Below are positions 16,638 through 24,741 of a stretch of DNA of 34,545 bases, piece by piece (position 1 is the stretch's first letter; every line of letters begins with the position of its first letter). The stretch lies in the NCBI GenBank assembly GCA_013362405.1, contig JABFWF010000118.1:1-34545 (forward strand), in the 5' to 3' direction. A program made the translations under genes and the position numbers. The DNA is from Lysobacter sp. (GTDB lineage Bacteria; Pseudomonadota; Gammaproteobacteria; Xanthomonadales; Xanthomonadaceae). The notes under the pieces are model-generated. The model was not told the DNA's origin. It was given only the letters and a program-made list of their open reading frames with translations, and made no database searches.

Positions 16638-18083
16638 TCAAAGCAGCGGTGCCAGCAGCCGTGCCAGCGCCTCGGGCAGGCGCGCGGTCCACAGCGGGCG
16701 GGCACGATCGTCGCGCACCCGCGGCGCGTGGCCGAACTCGCCTTCGATCAGCCGCGCGAGCGCGTCGGCGACCTCCGGATCATCGAACAGCATCGACACC
16801 TCGAAGTTGAGGCTGAAGCTGCGGAGGTCGAAGTTGGCGCTGCCGACGAGCGCGAGTGAGTCGTCCACCAGCAGCGCCTTTGTGTGCAGCATGAGCTGTC
16901 CGTATTCGTAGACCTTTATGCCGGCCGCGTGCAGTTCGTCGAACCACGAGCGCGCGGCGAGGGTGACGAAGCGCGAATCGGTGCGCCGCGGCACCAGCAG
17001 GCGCACGTCGAGGCCGGCCAGCGCGGCCGAGGTCAGCGCGAGCAACGCGGCCTCGCTCGGCACGAAATACGGCGTCACCAGCCACACGCGGCGGTGCGCG
17101 GCGTGGATGGCGGCGACATTGAGGCGGTGGATCGCCTCCCACGACGAGTCCGGGCCCGAGGTCAGCGCCTGCACCGCGACCGGCCCCGGCGCGGGCGGCG
17201 GCATCGCCGCGGCCACCGAGGAGAGGAAGCCGCGCTCGCCGGTCGCGTATGCCCAGTCCTCGACGAACACCAGCTGCAACGAGCGCACGATGTCGCCGGT
17301 CAGGCGCAGGTGCAGGTCGCGGTAGGCGTCGGGGCGCAACCCCTCGTTCTCCTCGTCGGTGATGTTGATGCCGCCGGTGAACGCGACCGCGCCGTCGATC
17401 ACCGCGATCTTGCGATGCGAGCGCAGGTTCACCCACGGCCGTTGCCAGAAGCGGCCGAAGCGCATCGGGTGGAACCACGCGAGCTCGCCGCCGGCGGCGA
17501 CCAGCGGGTCGAAGAAGCGGCGCGGGCAGGCCGACGAGCCGACCGCGTCCAGCAGCAGGCGCACCGCCACGCCGGCGCGCGCGCGTGCGACGAGCGCATC
17601 GCGGATCGCGGTGCCGGTGCGGTCCGGCGAGTAGATGTAGTACTCGAGGTGCACATGGTGGCGCGCCTGCGCGATCGCCTCCAGCAGCGCCGCGTAGGTG
17701 GCGGCGCCGTCGACCAGCAGGCGCACCTCGTGCGCGGTGCTCGCGGGCAGGCCGGTGGTGGCCTGCGCGAGGCGCGCGAGCTCGGGCCGGTCGCCGGTGC
17801 GCGCGTGTTCGTCGCCGGCGGGCAGCGCGACGCGGTTGCGCGCGCGACGCAGGCGCTGGCGATGGATCCGCTGCGGCCCGAACACGTAGTAGACGACGAA
17901 GCCGACCACCGGCAGCGCGGCGAGCCCGAGCAGCCAGCTCAGCGTCGCCACCGGCGGGCGCTTCTGCAGCACGATCCAGCCACCGAGCAGCACCACGTAG
18001 GCGAACCAGCCGGCGAGCAGCAGCACGTGCCAGTGCGGCAGGGCCTCGACGTGCTGGGCGACGGCGTGCAGGACGTCGGGCAT
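16638..18083 (-). CDS. cls: Cardiolipin synthase (phospholipase D superfamily)
   Basis: The 481-aa protein has two N-terminal membrane helices (about residues 18-40 and 46-68) followed by two phospholipase D HKD motifs: H223-K225-D230 ([10 protein letters not shown]) and H400-K402-D407 ([10 protein letters not shown]), each followed by [13 protein letters not shown]. This is the ClsA layout: condensation of phosphatidylglycerol molecules to cardiolipin at the inner membrane. The ending [33 protein letters not shown] is also typical. ATG 18083 is chosen because it starts shortly before the first helix; the track start is 36 codons upstream and would run through the divergent promoter region. 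It is divergent from the radical SAM gene over 56 bp. Confidence 0.94.
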   Translation of the reverse strand: MPDVLHAVAQHVEALPHWHVLLLAGWFAYVVLLGGWIVLQKRPPVATLSWLLGLAALPVVGFVVYYVFGPQRIHRQRLRRARNRVALPAGDEHARTGDRPELARLAQATTGLPASTAHEVRLLVDGAATYAALLEAIAQARHHVHLEYYIYSPDRTGTAIRDALVARARAGVAVRLLLDAVGSSACPRRFFDPLVAAGGELAWFHPMRFGRFWQRPWVNLRSHRKIAVIDGAVAFTGGINITDEENEGLRPDAYRDLHLRLTGDIVRSLQLVFVEDWAYATGERGFLSSVAAAMPPPAPGPVAVQALTSGPDSSWEAIHRLNVAAIHAAHRRVWLVTPYFVPSEAALLALTSAALAGLDVRLLVPRRTDSRFVTLAARSWFDELHAAGIKVYEYGQLMLHTKALLVDDSLALVGSANFDLRSFSLNFEVSMLFDDPEVADALARLIEGEFGHAPRVRDDRARPLWTARLPEALARLLAPLL

Positions 18084-18127
18084 GAAGGCTTCAGGAACCT
18101 GTCGCGGGCGGTGCGATCCTGCAAGCG

Positions 18128-18133
18128 TAGGCT
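18128..18133 (+). promoter_or_regulatory. Candidate -10 box TAGGCT for leaderless radical SAM mRNA
   Basis: TAGGCT fits the TAnnnT pattern and is followed by six bases (ggccgc) and the ATG at 18140. The match is weaker than at arfB or ubiJ, but the spacing is identical. Confidence 0.4.
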
Positions 18134-18139
18134 GGCCGC

Positions 18140-19285
18140 ATGCAAGATGCACTTCACGACGACTTCGACGCGCCGGCGCCGGAGGACGCACGCCGCGCGC
18201 GCACGCCGATCAAGGGCCGCGGCGCCGCCTCGCGCGTGGCCGGCCGCTTCGAAAAGACGCTCGTGCGCGGCGAGGACGACGGCTGGGGGTCCGTGTACAC
18301 CGATACCTTCGACGAGGATGGCGAGCCGCTGGCGCCGTCACCGGCGACCACCGTCACCGAGGAACGCGCGCGCTCGGTGATCAGCCGCAACGATTCGCCG
18401 GACATCGGCTTCGACCAGTCGGTCAATCCCTACCGCGGCTGCGAGCATGGCTGCGTCTACTGCTTCGCGCGGCCTTCGCACGCCTACCTCGACCTGTCGC
18501 CCGGGCTCGACTTCGAGACGAAGCTGTACGCCAAGACCAACGTCGCCGAGCGCCTGCGCGAAGAGCTGGCGAAGCCGGGGTACAGGCCCTCGCCGATCGC
18601 GCTCGGCATCAACACCGACGGCTACCAGCCGATCGAGCGGCGCTACCGCGCGACGCGGCAGGCGCTGGAAGTGCTGGCCGAATGCAGACACCCGGTCAGC
18701 TTCGTCACCAAGAGCGCGCTGATCGAGCGCGACCTCGACCTGCTCGCGCCGATGGCGCGCGAGGGCCTGGTCAGCGTGCACTTCTCGATCACCACGCTCG
18801 ACAACCGCCTTGCCGCCCGCATGGAGCCGCGCGCCACCGCGCCGCGCGGCAAGCTGCGGGCGATGCGCGCGCTCGCCGAGGCCGGCGTGCCGGTCGGCGT
18901 GATGGTGGCGCCGGTGGTGCCGGCGCTGACCGACCACGAGCTCGAGCGCATCCTCGAGACCGCGCGCGAGCACGGCGCGCGCAGCGCCGGCTACGTGCTG
19001 CTGCGCCTGCCGCACGAACTCAAGCAGGTCTGGCGGGAGTGGTTGGAGCTGCACTATCCCGACCGCGCGGCGCACGTGATGAGCCTCATCCGGCAGATGC
19101 GCGGCAGCAAGGACTACGACAGCCGCTTCGGCGTGCGCTCGCGCGGCGAAGGCCCGTTCGCGCAACTGCTGGCGCAGCGCTTCGCCAAGGCCCATGCGCG
19201 ACTGGGCTTCGGCCGGCTGCCGCCGCTGGAAACGTCGAAGTTCGCCGCGCCGCGCAGGCCGTCGCCGCAGGGCGAGCTGTTCTAG
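18140..19285 (+). CDS. PA0069-family radical SAM protein
   Basis: The 381-aa protein has a 4Fe-4S cluster motif C101-EHG-C105-VY-C108 in SVNPYRGCEHGCVYCFARPSH, plus a TIM-barrel-like remainder (LGINTDGYQPIE, FVTKSALIERDLDLL, VSVHFSITTLD). The family is related to spore photoproduct lyase-like SplB proteins and is annotated PA0069/Rv2578c type; its substrate is unknown. The N terminus (TPIKGRGAASRVAGRFEKTLV) is a conserved family feature, so the start at 18140 is sound although there is no Shine-Dalgarno. It is divergent from cls. A degenerate REP-like element lies just downstream. Confidence 0.93.
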   Translation: MQDALHDDFDAPAPEDARRARTPIKGRGAASRVAGRFEKTLVRGEDDGWGSVYTDTFDEDGEPLAPSPATTVTEERARSVISRNDSPDIGFDQSVNPYRGCEHGCVYCFARPSHAYLDLSPGLDFETKLYAKTNVAERLREELAKPGYRPSPIALGINTDGYQPIERRYRATRQALEVLAECRHPVSFVTKSALIERDLDLLAPMAREGLVSVHFSITTLDNRLAARMEPRATAPRGKLRAMRALAEAGVPVGVMVAPVVPALTDHELERILETAREHGARSAGYVLLRLPHELKQVWREWLELHYPDRAAHVMSLIRQMRGSKDYDSRFGVRSRGEGPFAQLLAQRFAKAHARLGFGRLPPLETSKFAAPRRPSPQGELF

Positions 19286-19296
19286 CCTGCCCTTTT

Positions 19297-19318
19297 GGAG
19301 GAGCGAGGTAAGTCGCGC
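19297..19318. repeat. Degenerate REP-like element
   Basis: GGAGGAGCGAGGTAAGTCGCGC follows the same GGAGCGR..TAAGYCGCG outline as the other copies, with arms CGCGAC/GGAGCG partly degenerate. It lies between the radical SAM gene and the SLC13 remnant. Confidence 0.45.
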
Positions 19319-19348
19319 CCCCACGCGCTGCTGCAAACAGCGGCTCGC

Positions 19349-19639
19349 TCAGGATCCGAACACCGGCAGCAGCGGCCCGCCCAACCACAGCCAGCGCGCC
19401 ATCCACCCGCTGACCACGGTGATCAATGCAGTCAGCGGCAGGCCGACGCGCAGGAAGTCGCCGAAGCGGTACTGCCCGGGCCCGAGGATCAGCAGGTTGC
19501 CGTGGTGGCCGATCGGGGTGAGGAAGGAAGGCGACCGCAGGCTCAGCATCGCGGTCACGTCCACGCGCAGCCGTTCGCTGACGAACAGGTACAGGCCGCC
19601 GGCCAGGATCAGCAGGAACACCACTTGCGCCAGGGCCAT
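19349..19639 (-). pseudogene. SLC13-family permease collapsed by a large in-frame internal deletion
   Basis: The ORF encodes 96 residues that join two distant parts of an SLC13/citrate-type anion transporter. MALAQVVFLLILAGGLYLFVSERLRVDVTAMLSL is the usual N terminus with the first membrane helix. SPSFLTPIGHHGNLLILGPGQYRFGDFLRVGLPLTALITVVSGWMARWLW is the usual C-terminal SxxTPIGxxxN...GPGxYRFxD...GLPL segment and last helix. Full-length relatives are about 590-610 aa, so roughly 500 residues are missing, including the substrate site and TrkA-C regulatory domains. The frame is kept, so a two-helix peptide might still be made, but transport is not expected. ATG 19639 is chosen to match the family start. 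Confidence 0.8.
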
Positions 19640-19730
19640 GCGTGGCTTGCCGGACAGGTCGGCGGATTCTGCGGCACACGGCACTCTCGCCGCCTACACC
19701 CGCCGTACACACGGCGTTCACGCACATTGC

Positions 19731-20531
19731 ATGGGCCTGTCGCACCCTCCCCCGATGCCCGACCCCACCGGCACCCCCACCGTCGAAGGCCTCCAGCGCG
19801 AGCTGGCTGCGGCGCGCGCGACCATCGCGTCGCTGCGCCAGGAGCAGGCGGTGTTCGCCCACGGCATCTCGCACGACCTGCGCGCGCCGCTGCGCAGCAT
19901 CGACAGCTTCGTCGCCCTGCTCGCGCGCCACGAGGGTCTGGACGACACCGCGCGCGGCTACCTTGAGCGCGTGCGCGCGGCCTCGGCGCGAGCCGGCAGC
20001 CTGATCGACGGGCTGCTCGCGCTCTCGCACGCCAATCGCGCCGAACTCGCGCCCGCGCCGGTCGACCTCAGCCTGCTCGCGGAGTGGTCGCTGGCCGAGC
20101 TGCAGGAGGCCGACGCCGCCCAGCCGGCCGAGCTCGACGTCGCCCCCGGGCTGCTCGCCTGGGGCGACGAACGCCTGCTCCGGCAGCTGCTCGGCACCCT
20201 GCTGGACAACGCCTGGAAGTTCTCCCGCCCCACCGGCATGGTGCGCATCCACGTGCAGGGTGCGCGCGCCGGAGACCGCCTGCAGGTGGCGGTGCGCGAC
20301 GAGGGGCTCGGATTCGACATGCGCTATGCTGCCAAGCTGTTCCTGCCGTTCCAGCGCCTGCACGGCCCCGACCAGGGCGCCGGCCACGGCATCGGCCTCG
20401 CCGTCGCCCAGCGCATCGCCGCCCGCCATGACGGGCGCCTCCATGCCGAGTCCCAACCCGGCGCCGGCGCCACCTTCCACCTCGACCTGCCCGCGCCCCC
20501 GCCCGCCGATGCAGAGGGAAGCAGCCCATGA
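19731..20531 (+). CDS. Sensor-less cytosolic histidine kinase
   Basis: The 266-aa protein begins almost directly with a coiled helix and the H-box (FAHGISHDLRAPLRSIDSFVALL). N-box LLDNAWKFSRP, G1 DEGLGFD and G2 GHGIGLAVAQRI follow, so it is a complete HisKA/HATPase kinase core. There is no membrane helix, PAS, GAF or phytochrome domain. Kinases with this H-box are commonly the output half of bacteriophytochromes, so the input may be supplied by another protein. Its TGA overlaps the response-regulator ATG (ATGA), coupling the pair. The start is uncertain: ATG 19731 (MGLSHPPPMPD) or ATG 19755; the track ORF from 19194 is an open upstream extension through other genes. Confidence 0.9.
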   Translation: MGLSHPPPMPDPTGTPTVEGLQRELAAARATIASLRQEQAVFAHGISHDLRAPLRSIDSFVALLARHEGLDDTARGYLERVRAASARAGSLIDGLLALSHANRAELAPAPVDLSLLAEWSLAELQEADAAQPAELDVAPGLLAWGDERLLRQLLGTLLDNAWKFSRPTGMVRIHVQGARAGDRLQVAVRDEGLGFDMRYAAKLFLPFQRLHGPDQGAGHGIGLAVAQRIAARHDGRLHAESQPGAGATFHLDLPAPPPADAEGSSP

Positions 20532-20971
20532 TGGACAAGGAAATCCTCCTCGTCGAAGACAACCCCGACGACGTCGAGCTCACCCGCATCGCCTTCCGCG
20601 AAGCCAAGGTCGCCAACAACCTGGTGGTGGTGAACGACGGCGCCGAGGCACTCGACTACCTGTTCGCGCGTGGCGCCTACGCCGGGCGCAATGCCGACGA
20701 CCTGCCCTCGATCGTGCTGCTCGACCTCAACCTGCCCAAGGTCGACGGCCGCGAGGTGCTGCAGGCGATCCGCGCCAGCGAGAAGACCCGCAGCCTGCCC
20801 GTGGTCGTGCTGACCACCAGCACCGAACCGTTCGACGTCGAGGCGAGCTATGCGCTCGGCGTGAACAGCTACATCCAGAAACCGGTCGACTTCGAGCGCT
20901 TCGTCTGGGCGGTGCAGCAGGTCGGCCTGTACTGGCTGGTGCTGAACCATCCCCGCGAGACAGGCGCGTAA
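20528..20971 (+). CDS. Rcp1-like single-domain response regulator
   Basis: The 147-aa protein is one receiver domain: acidic pocket E10-D11 (LLVEDNPDD), phosphoacceptor D66 (IVLLDLNLPKVDG), T96 (VVVLTTS) and K118 (YIQKPVDF). The inserted loop LFARGAYAGRNADDLP before the D66 strand and the C terminus FVWAVQQVGLYWLVLNHPR are the marks of the Rcp1 subfamily that pairs with phytochrome-type kinases. There is no output domain, so it acts by protein contact or as a phosphorelay shuttle. It overlaps the kinase stop by 4 nt and has AGAGGGA upstream. ATG 20531 two codons in (MDKE) is an equally good start. Confidence 0.94.
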   Translation: MMDKEILLVEDNPDDVELTRIAFREAKVANNLVVVNDGAEALDYLFARGAYAGRNADDLPSIVLLDLNLPKVDGREVLQAIRASEKTRSLPVVVLTTSTEPFDVEASYALGVNSYIQKPVDFERFVWAVQQVGLYWLVLNHPRETGA

Positions 20972-20981
20972 CGCCCCATCC

Positions 20982-21062
20982 TGTAGGAGCGGCTTCCCGC
21001 CGGGAGCTCCGCGCTCCTGGCGCGTGCTGGAAAATCTGGCGGCTGTAAGCCGCTCCCGCATC
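20982..21062. repeat. Inverted pair of REP-like elements
   Basis: TGTAGGAGCGGCTTCCCGCCGGGAG (from 20982) and, inverted, GGCGGCTGTAAGCCGCTCCCGCA (to about 21062) bracket a short spacer. The second is a good core copy when reverse-complemented (TGCGGGAGCGGCTTACAGCCGCC). The pair sits between the convergent response-regulator and 2OG-oxygenase genes, a common place for REP elements. Confidence 0.7.
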
Positions 21063-21087
21063 GGCTGGCTACGTCGACGCACGCGCG

Positions 21088-21792
21088 TCAGCGCTGCGCG
21101 TAGAGTTGCTCCGCGCGCTGGAACAGGATCCAGCTCGTCGCGATGAACTTGTCGCCGCCTTCGGGCCGGTTGCCGCGATGGGTGTGGGTGAACGCGGTCG
21201 GCGCGATCAGCAGGCTGCCGGTGCGCGGCGTGATGCTGCGCTGCTGGAACAGGAACTCGGTTTCGCCCGCGTCGAAGGCTTCGTTGAGGTAGAGCGTCCA
21301 CAGCAGGTGGCGGTGCAGCGTCTCGCATTGCGCGTCGCGCGGGTACAGCTCGCAGTGCCAATACGGATATCCGCCTTCGCCGGCGGCGTACCACTGCAGG
21401 TTGATCGCACCGGGCCGCAACGTGGCGCCAAGCAACGGCGCGAGCGCGGCATCGTCCATCGCGGCGATGTCCTCCGCCTGCAGGCGCCTGGGCGCGCCAT
21501 CGCCGCCAGCCTGCTGCAGCATCAGCGGCGCGATCAGCACCTGCGGATAGCGGCGCACGTAGCGCAGCAACCCGGCGAACAGCGCGGCGTTGAGCGCGGC
21601 TTCGGCCTGCGCCCATTCGGGCCTGCCGCCGATCGACAGGTCGCGGCTGCGCTTGAGCTCGGGAAACACCCCGCCGCCGACGCGCCCCGGCTGCAGCGCG
21701 TCGCTCGCCCGCAGGCGTTCGACCAGCGCGGCGCAGGTGGCCGCGTCGAGCGCGTTCTCGTAGACCTCGATGAAATCGGCGGGCTGCATCAC
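21088..21792 (-). CDS. 2OG-Fe(II) oxygenase family protein
   Basis: The 234-aa protein has the double-stranded beta-helix pattern of 2-oxoglutarate/Fe(II) dioxygenases. WHCELYPRD gives the first two metal ligands (H-x-E). LLWTLYLNEAFDAGETEFLFQQRSITPRTGSLLIAP is the central sheet, and FTHTHRGNRPEGGDKFIATSWILF supplies the distal His and a basic 2OG-binding residue. The substrate is unknown; relatives modify proteins or small molecules. It follows fbp by only 16 bp on the same strand, so it is likely co-transcribed with it. Confidence 0.84.
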   Translation of the reverse strand: MMQPADFIEVYENALDAATCAALVERLRASDALQPGRVGGGVFPELKRSRDLSIGGRPEWAQAEAALNAALFAGLLRYVRRYPQVLIAPLMLQQAGGDGAPRRLQAEDIAAMDDAALAPLLGATLRPGAINLQWYAAGEGGYPYWHCELYPRDAQCETLHRHLLWTLYLNEAFDAGETEFLFQQRSITPRTGSLLIAPTAFTHTHRGNRPEGGDKFIATSWILFQRAEQLYAQR

Positions 21793-21808
21793 GCGCGCCG
21801 GTCCCGCG

Positions 21809-22861
21809 TCAGGCCAGCGCCGGTTGCGCGGCGCGCGCGTCGTGCTCGGCGTGGTAGCGCACCGCGGCCTCGACTTCGTGCTTCGAGCCGAGGAACACCG
21901 GCACGCGCTGGTGCAGGCCCGACGGCTGCACGTCGAGCATGCGCTGGCGCCCGGTGCTGGCCGCGCCGCCGGCCTGTTCGACGAGGAAGCTCATCGGGTT
22001 GGCCTCGTACATCAGCCGCAGCTTGCCGCCCTTGGGCGCGCACTTGCTGTCCAGGGGATAGCTGAAGATGCCGCCGCGGGTGAGGATGCGGTGCACGTCC
22101 GCCACCATCGAGGCAACCCAGCGCATGTTGAAGTCCTTGCCGCGCGGGCCTTCCTTGCCCTCGAGCAGATCGCCGACGTAAGCCTGCATCGGCGCTTCCC
22201 AGAAGCGCTGGTTGGACATGTTGACCGCGAATTCCTTCGTTTCCTCCGGAATGCGCATGCCGCGCGTGGTCAGCACGAAGCTGCCGACCTCGCGGTCGAG
22301 CGTGAACGCATGCGCGCCGCTGCCGACGGTCAGCACCAGCATCGTCGACGGCCCGTAGGTGCAGTAGCCGGCAGCGACCTGCGCGGTGCCGGGCTGCAGG
22401 AAATCGGCGTCCGACGGCGTGGTCACGCCTTCCGGGCAACGCAGCACCGAGAAGATCGTGCCGACCGAAATGTTGACGTCGATGTTGGACGAGCCGTCGA
22501 GCGGATCGAACAGCAGCAGGTAGTTGCCGCGCGGATACACGTCGGGAATCGGCTGCGAGTGGTCCATCTCCTCCGAGGCGAGGCCGGCGAGGTGGCCGCC
22601 CCAGGCGTTGGCCTCGAGCAGGATCTCGTTCGAGAGCACGTCGAGCTTCTTCTGCGCCTCTCCCTGCACGTTGATGCTTGCGTTGCCCGCGGTGCCGGCA
22701 TCGCCGAGCACGCCACCGAGCGCACCCTTGCCGACCGCGATCGAGATCGTCTTGCACGCGCGCGCCACTACTTCGATCAGCAGCCGCAGGTCGGCGCCGA
22801 TGCGGCCGGCGCGCTCTTCCTCGATCAGGAACCGGGTCAGCGAGATCTGGGGCGGGGACAT
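21809..22861 (-). CDS. fbp: Fructose-1,6-bisphosphatase class I
   Basis: The 350-aa enzyme hydrolyses fructose 1,6-bisphosphate to fructose 6-phosphate in gluconeogenesis. Visible motifs are the metal site [47 protein letters not shown] in the N-terminal half, and [34 protein letters not shown] near the C terminus with the substrate-binding Lys and Tyr. Length fits the 330-350 aa family. The 649-aa track ORF is an upstream extension; ATG 22861 gives the family start [12 protein letters not shown]. Upstream lies a candidate promoter (CTGTCA-17-GACAAT) overlapped by a palindrome, shared with the divergent SRPBCC gene. Confidence 0.97.
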   Translation of the reverse strand: MSPPQISLTRFLIEEERAGRIGADLRLLIEVVARACKTISIAVGKGALGGVLGDAGTAGNASINVQGEAQKKLDVLSNEILLEANAWGGHLAGLASEEMDHSQPIPDVYPRGNYLLLFDPLDGSSNIDVNISVGTIFSVLRCPEGVTTPSDADFLQPGTAQVAAGYCTYGPSTMLVLTVGSGAHAFTLDREVGSFVLTTRGMRIPEETKEFAVNMSNQRFWEAPMQAYVGDLLEGKEGPRGKDFNMRWVASMVADVHRILTRGGIFSYPLDSKCAPKGGKLRLMYEANPMSFLVEQAGGAASTGRQRMLDVQPSGLHQRVPVFLGSKHEVEAAVRYHAEHDARAAQPALA

Positions 22862-22888
22862 GGGCACGGCAACCGGAAAAGGGCGCCC

Positions 22889-22917
22889 ATTGTCGCCGAC
22901 CGGCGGCCTGCTGACAG
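22889..22917 (-). promoter_or_regulatory. Candidate fbp promoter (CTGTCA-N17-GACAAT)
   Basis: On the minus strand CTGTCA (22917-22912) and GACAAT (22894-22889) are separated by 17 bp and match the sigma-70 consensus at 4 of 6 and 4 of 6 positions. The expected +1 near 22882 gives a leader of about 20 nt before the fbp ATG. Confidence 0.5.
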
Positions 22918-22933
22918 CAGGCTGGCAGCAGGC
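22906..22933. promoter_or_regulatory. Palindromic operator candidate GCCTGCT-gac-AGCAGGC plus extra half-site
   Basis: A perfect 17-bp interrupted palindrome (22906-22922) covers the putative fbp -35 box. The half-site AGCAGGC recurs at 22927-22933, exactly 11 bp (one helical turn) from the copy at 22916. It could bind a dimeric regulator acting on fbp and on the divergent SRPBCC gene. Confidence 0.5.
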
Positions 22934-22972
22934 CCGGCGCACGCTGCCCGTCTCGCCAACGGAATGTCCGCC

Positions 22973-23842
22973 ATGTGGAGCCGCGAATCCTCCATCGACA
23001 TCGACACCAGCGCCGCCCGCGTCTGGGCGTTGTTCGCCGACGTGGCCGGCTGGCCCGCCTGGAACGCCGGCATCGCGCGCATCGCCCTGCATGGCCCGTT
23101 CCACGACGGCAGCGTGTTCAGCATGCAGCCGCCGGGAATGGACGCATTCGACAGCACCCTCGTCGAGGTCGCGCCGGAGCGCGGCTTCACCGACGAGACG
23201 GTGTTCGGCGACAGCGTCGTGCGCGTGCGCCATGCCATCGCGCCACGCTCGCCGGGACGCGTGCGGGTGGTGTTCCGCACCGAGGCCGACGGGCCGGAAG
23301 CCGCGCGGATCGGCGCCGCCGCCAGTGCGGATTTCAACGACGTCCTGCAAGCACTGAAACGACAGGCGGAGCAGAGCGCGGATGGCCGCCACGATTTCGA
23401 TTTCCTGCACGGCGCCTGGCAGGTCCGCAACCGTCGGCTGCAGCGGCGGCTCGCCGGCTGCACCACCTGGGACACCTTCGACGCGCGCGTCACCTGCCGC
23501 CCGCTGCTGGGTGGGCTCGCCAACCTCGAGACCCACGAGACCGACTGGAACGGCGGCTACCGCGGCCTCGCCTTGCGCCTGTACGCGCCGCACGCGCGGC
23601 GCTGGTCGATCCATTGGGCGAACGGCGACGACGGCGTGCTCGAGCCGCCGGTGATCGGCGGCTTCGATGGCGACGTCGGGGTGTTCGAGGGCGAGGACCT
23701 GCACGCGGGCCGCCCGGTGCGCGCGCGCTTCACCTGGACGCGCCTGGATGCGGTCCACGCGCGCTGGGAGCAGGCGTTTTCCGCCGATGGCGGCGCGTCA
23801 TGGGAAACCAACTGGGTGATGGATTTCGCGCGCGACGCGTAA
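22973..23842 (+). CDS. SRPBCC-domain / DUF1579-like fusion protein
   Basis: The 289-aa protein appears to contain two beta-barrel-type modules. Residues 1-130 ([38 protein letters not shown]...GVFSMQPPG) look like a SRPBCC/polyketide-cyclase-type ligand pocket. Residues about 140-289 ([22 protein letters not shown]...[32 protein letters not shown]) have the WxxxxRR/W-rich form of DUF1579-like domains. Both folds bind hydrophobic ligands; no catalytic residues are apparent. ATG 22973 has GGA nine bases upstream, while ATG 22964 (MSAMWS) is the other option. It is divergent from fbp and leads a probable three-gene unit with the NIPSNAP and WYL genes. Confidence 0.82.
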   Translation: MWSRESSIDIDTSAARVWALFADVAGWPAWNAGIARIALHGPFHDGSVFSMQPPGMDAFDSTLVEVAPERGFTDETVFGDSVVRVRHAIAPRSPGRVRVVFRTEADGPEAARIGAAASADFNDVLQALKRQAEQSADGRHDFDFLHGAWQVRNRRLQRRLAGCTTWDTFDARVTCRPLLGGLANLETHETDWNGGYRGLALRLYAPHARRWSIHWANGDDGVLEPPVIGGFDGDVGVFEGEDLHAGRPVRARFTWTRLDAVHARWEQAFSADGGASWETNWVMDFARDA

Positions 23843-23875
23843 CCGTGGCCTCGACCTTCGACAGGAGCGATCGCG

Positions 23876-24697
23876 ATGAACCCCTTCTTCAAGAACCTGC
23901 TGTTCCTGCACGGATACGTCGGTCCTGGCGCTCTGCCCGGGCGCGCACCCGCATCGCCGGCCTCGACGTCACGCTCCCCCGGCGTTGTCGAACTGCGCGA
24001 CTACACCCTGCATCCGGGGCAGCGCGACGTGCTGGTCGCGCTGTTCGAGCGCGCGTTCATCGAGTCGCAGGAAGCGCTCGGCATGCAGGTGCTCGGCCAT
24101 TTCCGCGACCTCGACGATCCCGACCGCTTCGTCTGGTTCCGTGGTTTCGCCGACATGGCCGCGCGCGGCGAGGCGCTGCCGGCGTTCTACCGTCACGGCG
24201 AAGCGTGGCGCACCCATCGCGACGCGGCGAACGCGACCATGCGCGACTCCGACAACGTGCTGCTGTTGCGCGAGGCGTGGCCGGGTTCGGGCTTCGCGCC
24301 CGCGGCGCCGCGTCCGCCGGCGGGTACGACGCCTGCGGCCGCCTGCATCGTGGTGGTCACCCATGCGCTGGCGCAGCCCGCGGATGCGGAGATGCGCGAA
24401 TTCTTCCGCACCTCCGTGCAGCCGCTGGCGCGCGTGCACGGCGCGCGGCCCCTGGCGACGTTCGTGACCGAGCGCGCCACGAACAACTTCCCGGCGCTGC
24501 CGGTGCGCGAAGGCGAGCACGTGGTGGTGTCGGTCAGCGCGTTCGACGACGTCACCGCGCATGCGCGCTACGCCGAGGCCATCCGCGCGGACGTGCGCTG
24601 GCAACGCGAGGTCGCCGGCTTCCCCGCGTCGCGCAGCATCGCCCCGCCGCAGGTGCGACGGCTGCAACCGTGCGCGCGCTCGGCGGTGCGCGGCTAG
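23876..24697 (+). CDS. NIPSNAP-family protein
   Basis: The 273-aa protein contains a NIPSNAP domain: VVELRDYTLHPGQRDVLVALFERAFIESQEALGMQVLGHFRDLDDPDRFVWFRGFADMAAR, a dimeric alpha-beta-barrel fold with no agreed biochemical role in bacteria. A second, diverged half (ACIVVVTHALAQPADAEMREFFRTSVQPLARVHG...VSVSAFDDVTAHARYAEAI) may be a second copy of the fold. The N terminus MNPFFKNLLFLHGYVGPG is hydrophobic and not part of the domain. The ribosome site AGGAG lies 8 nt before ATG 23876. It sits 33 bp after the SRPBCC gene and 44 bp before the WYL regulator, so co-transcription is likely. Confidence 0.84.
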   Translation: MNPFFKNLLFLHGYVGPGALPGRAPASPASTSRSPGVVELRDYTLHPGQRDVLVALFERAFIESQEALGMQVLGHFRDLDDPDRFVWFRGFADMAARGEALPAFYRHGEAWRTHRDAANATMRDSDNVLLLREAWPGSGFAPAAPRPPAGTTPAAACIVVVTHALAQPADAEMREFFRTSVQPLARVHGARPLATFVTERATNNFPALPVREGEHVVVSVSAFDDVTAHARYAEAIRADVRWQREVAGFPASRSIAPPQVRRLQPCARSAVRG

Positions 24698-24741
24698 CGG
24701 CGGCCGTGTACGGCAACGGGCGAGGCAGGCGATGATGGCGC

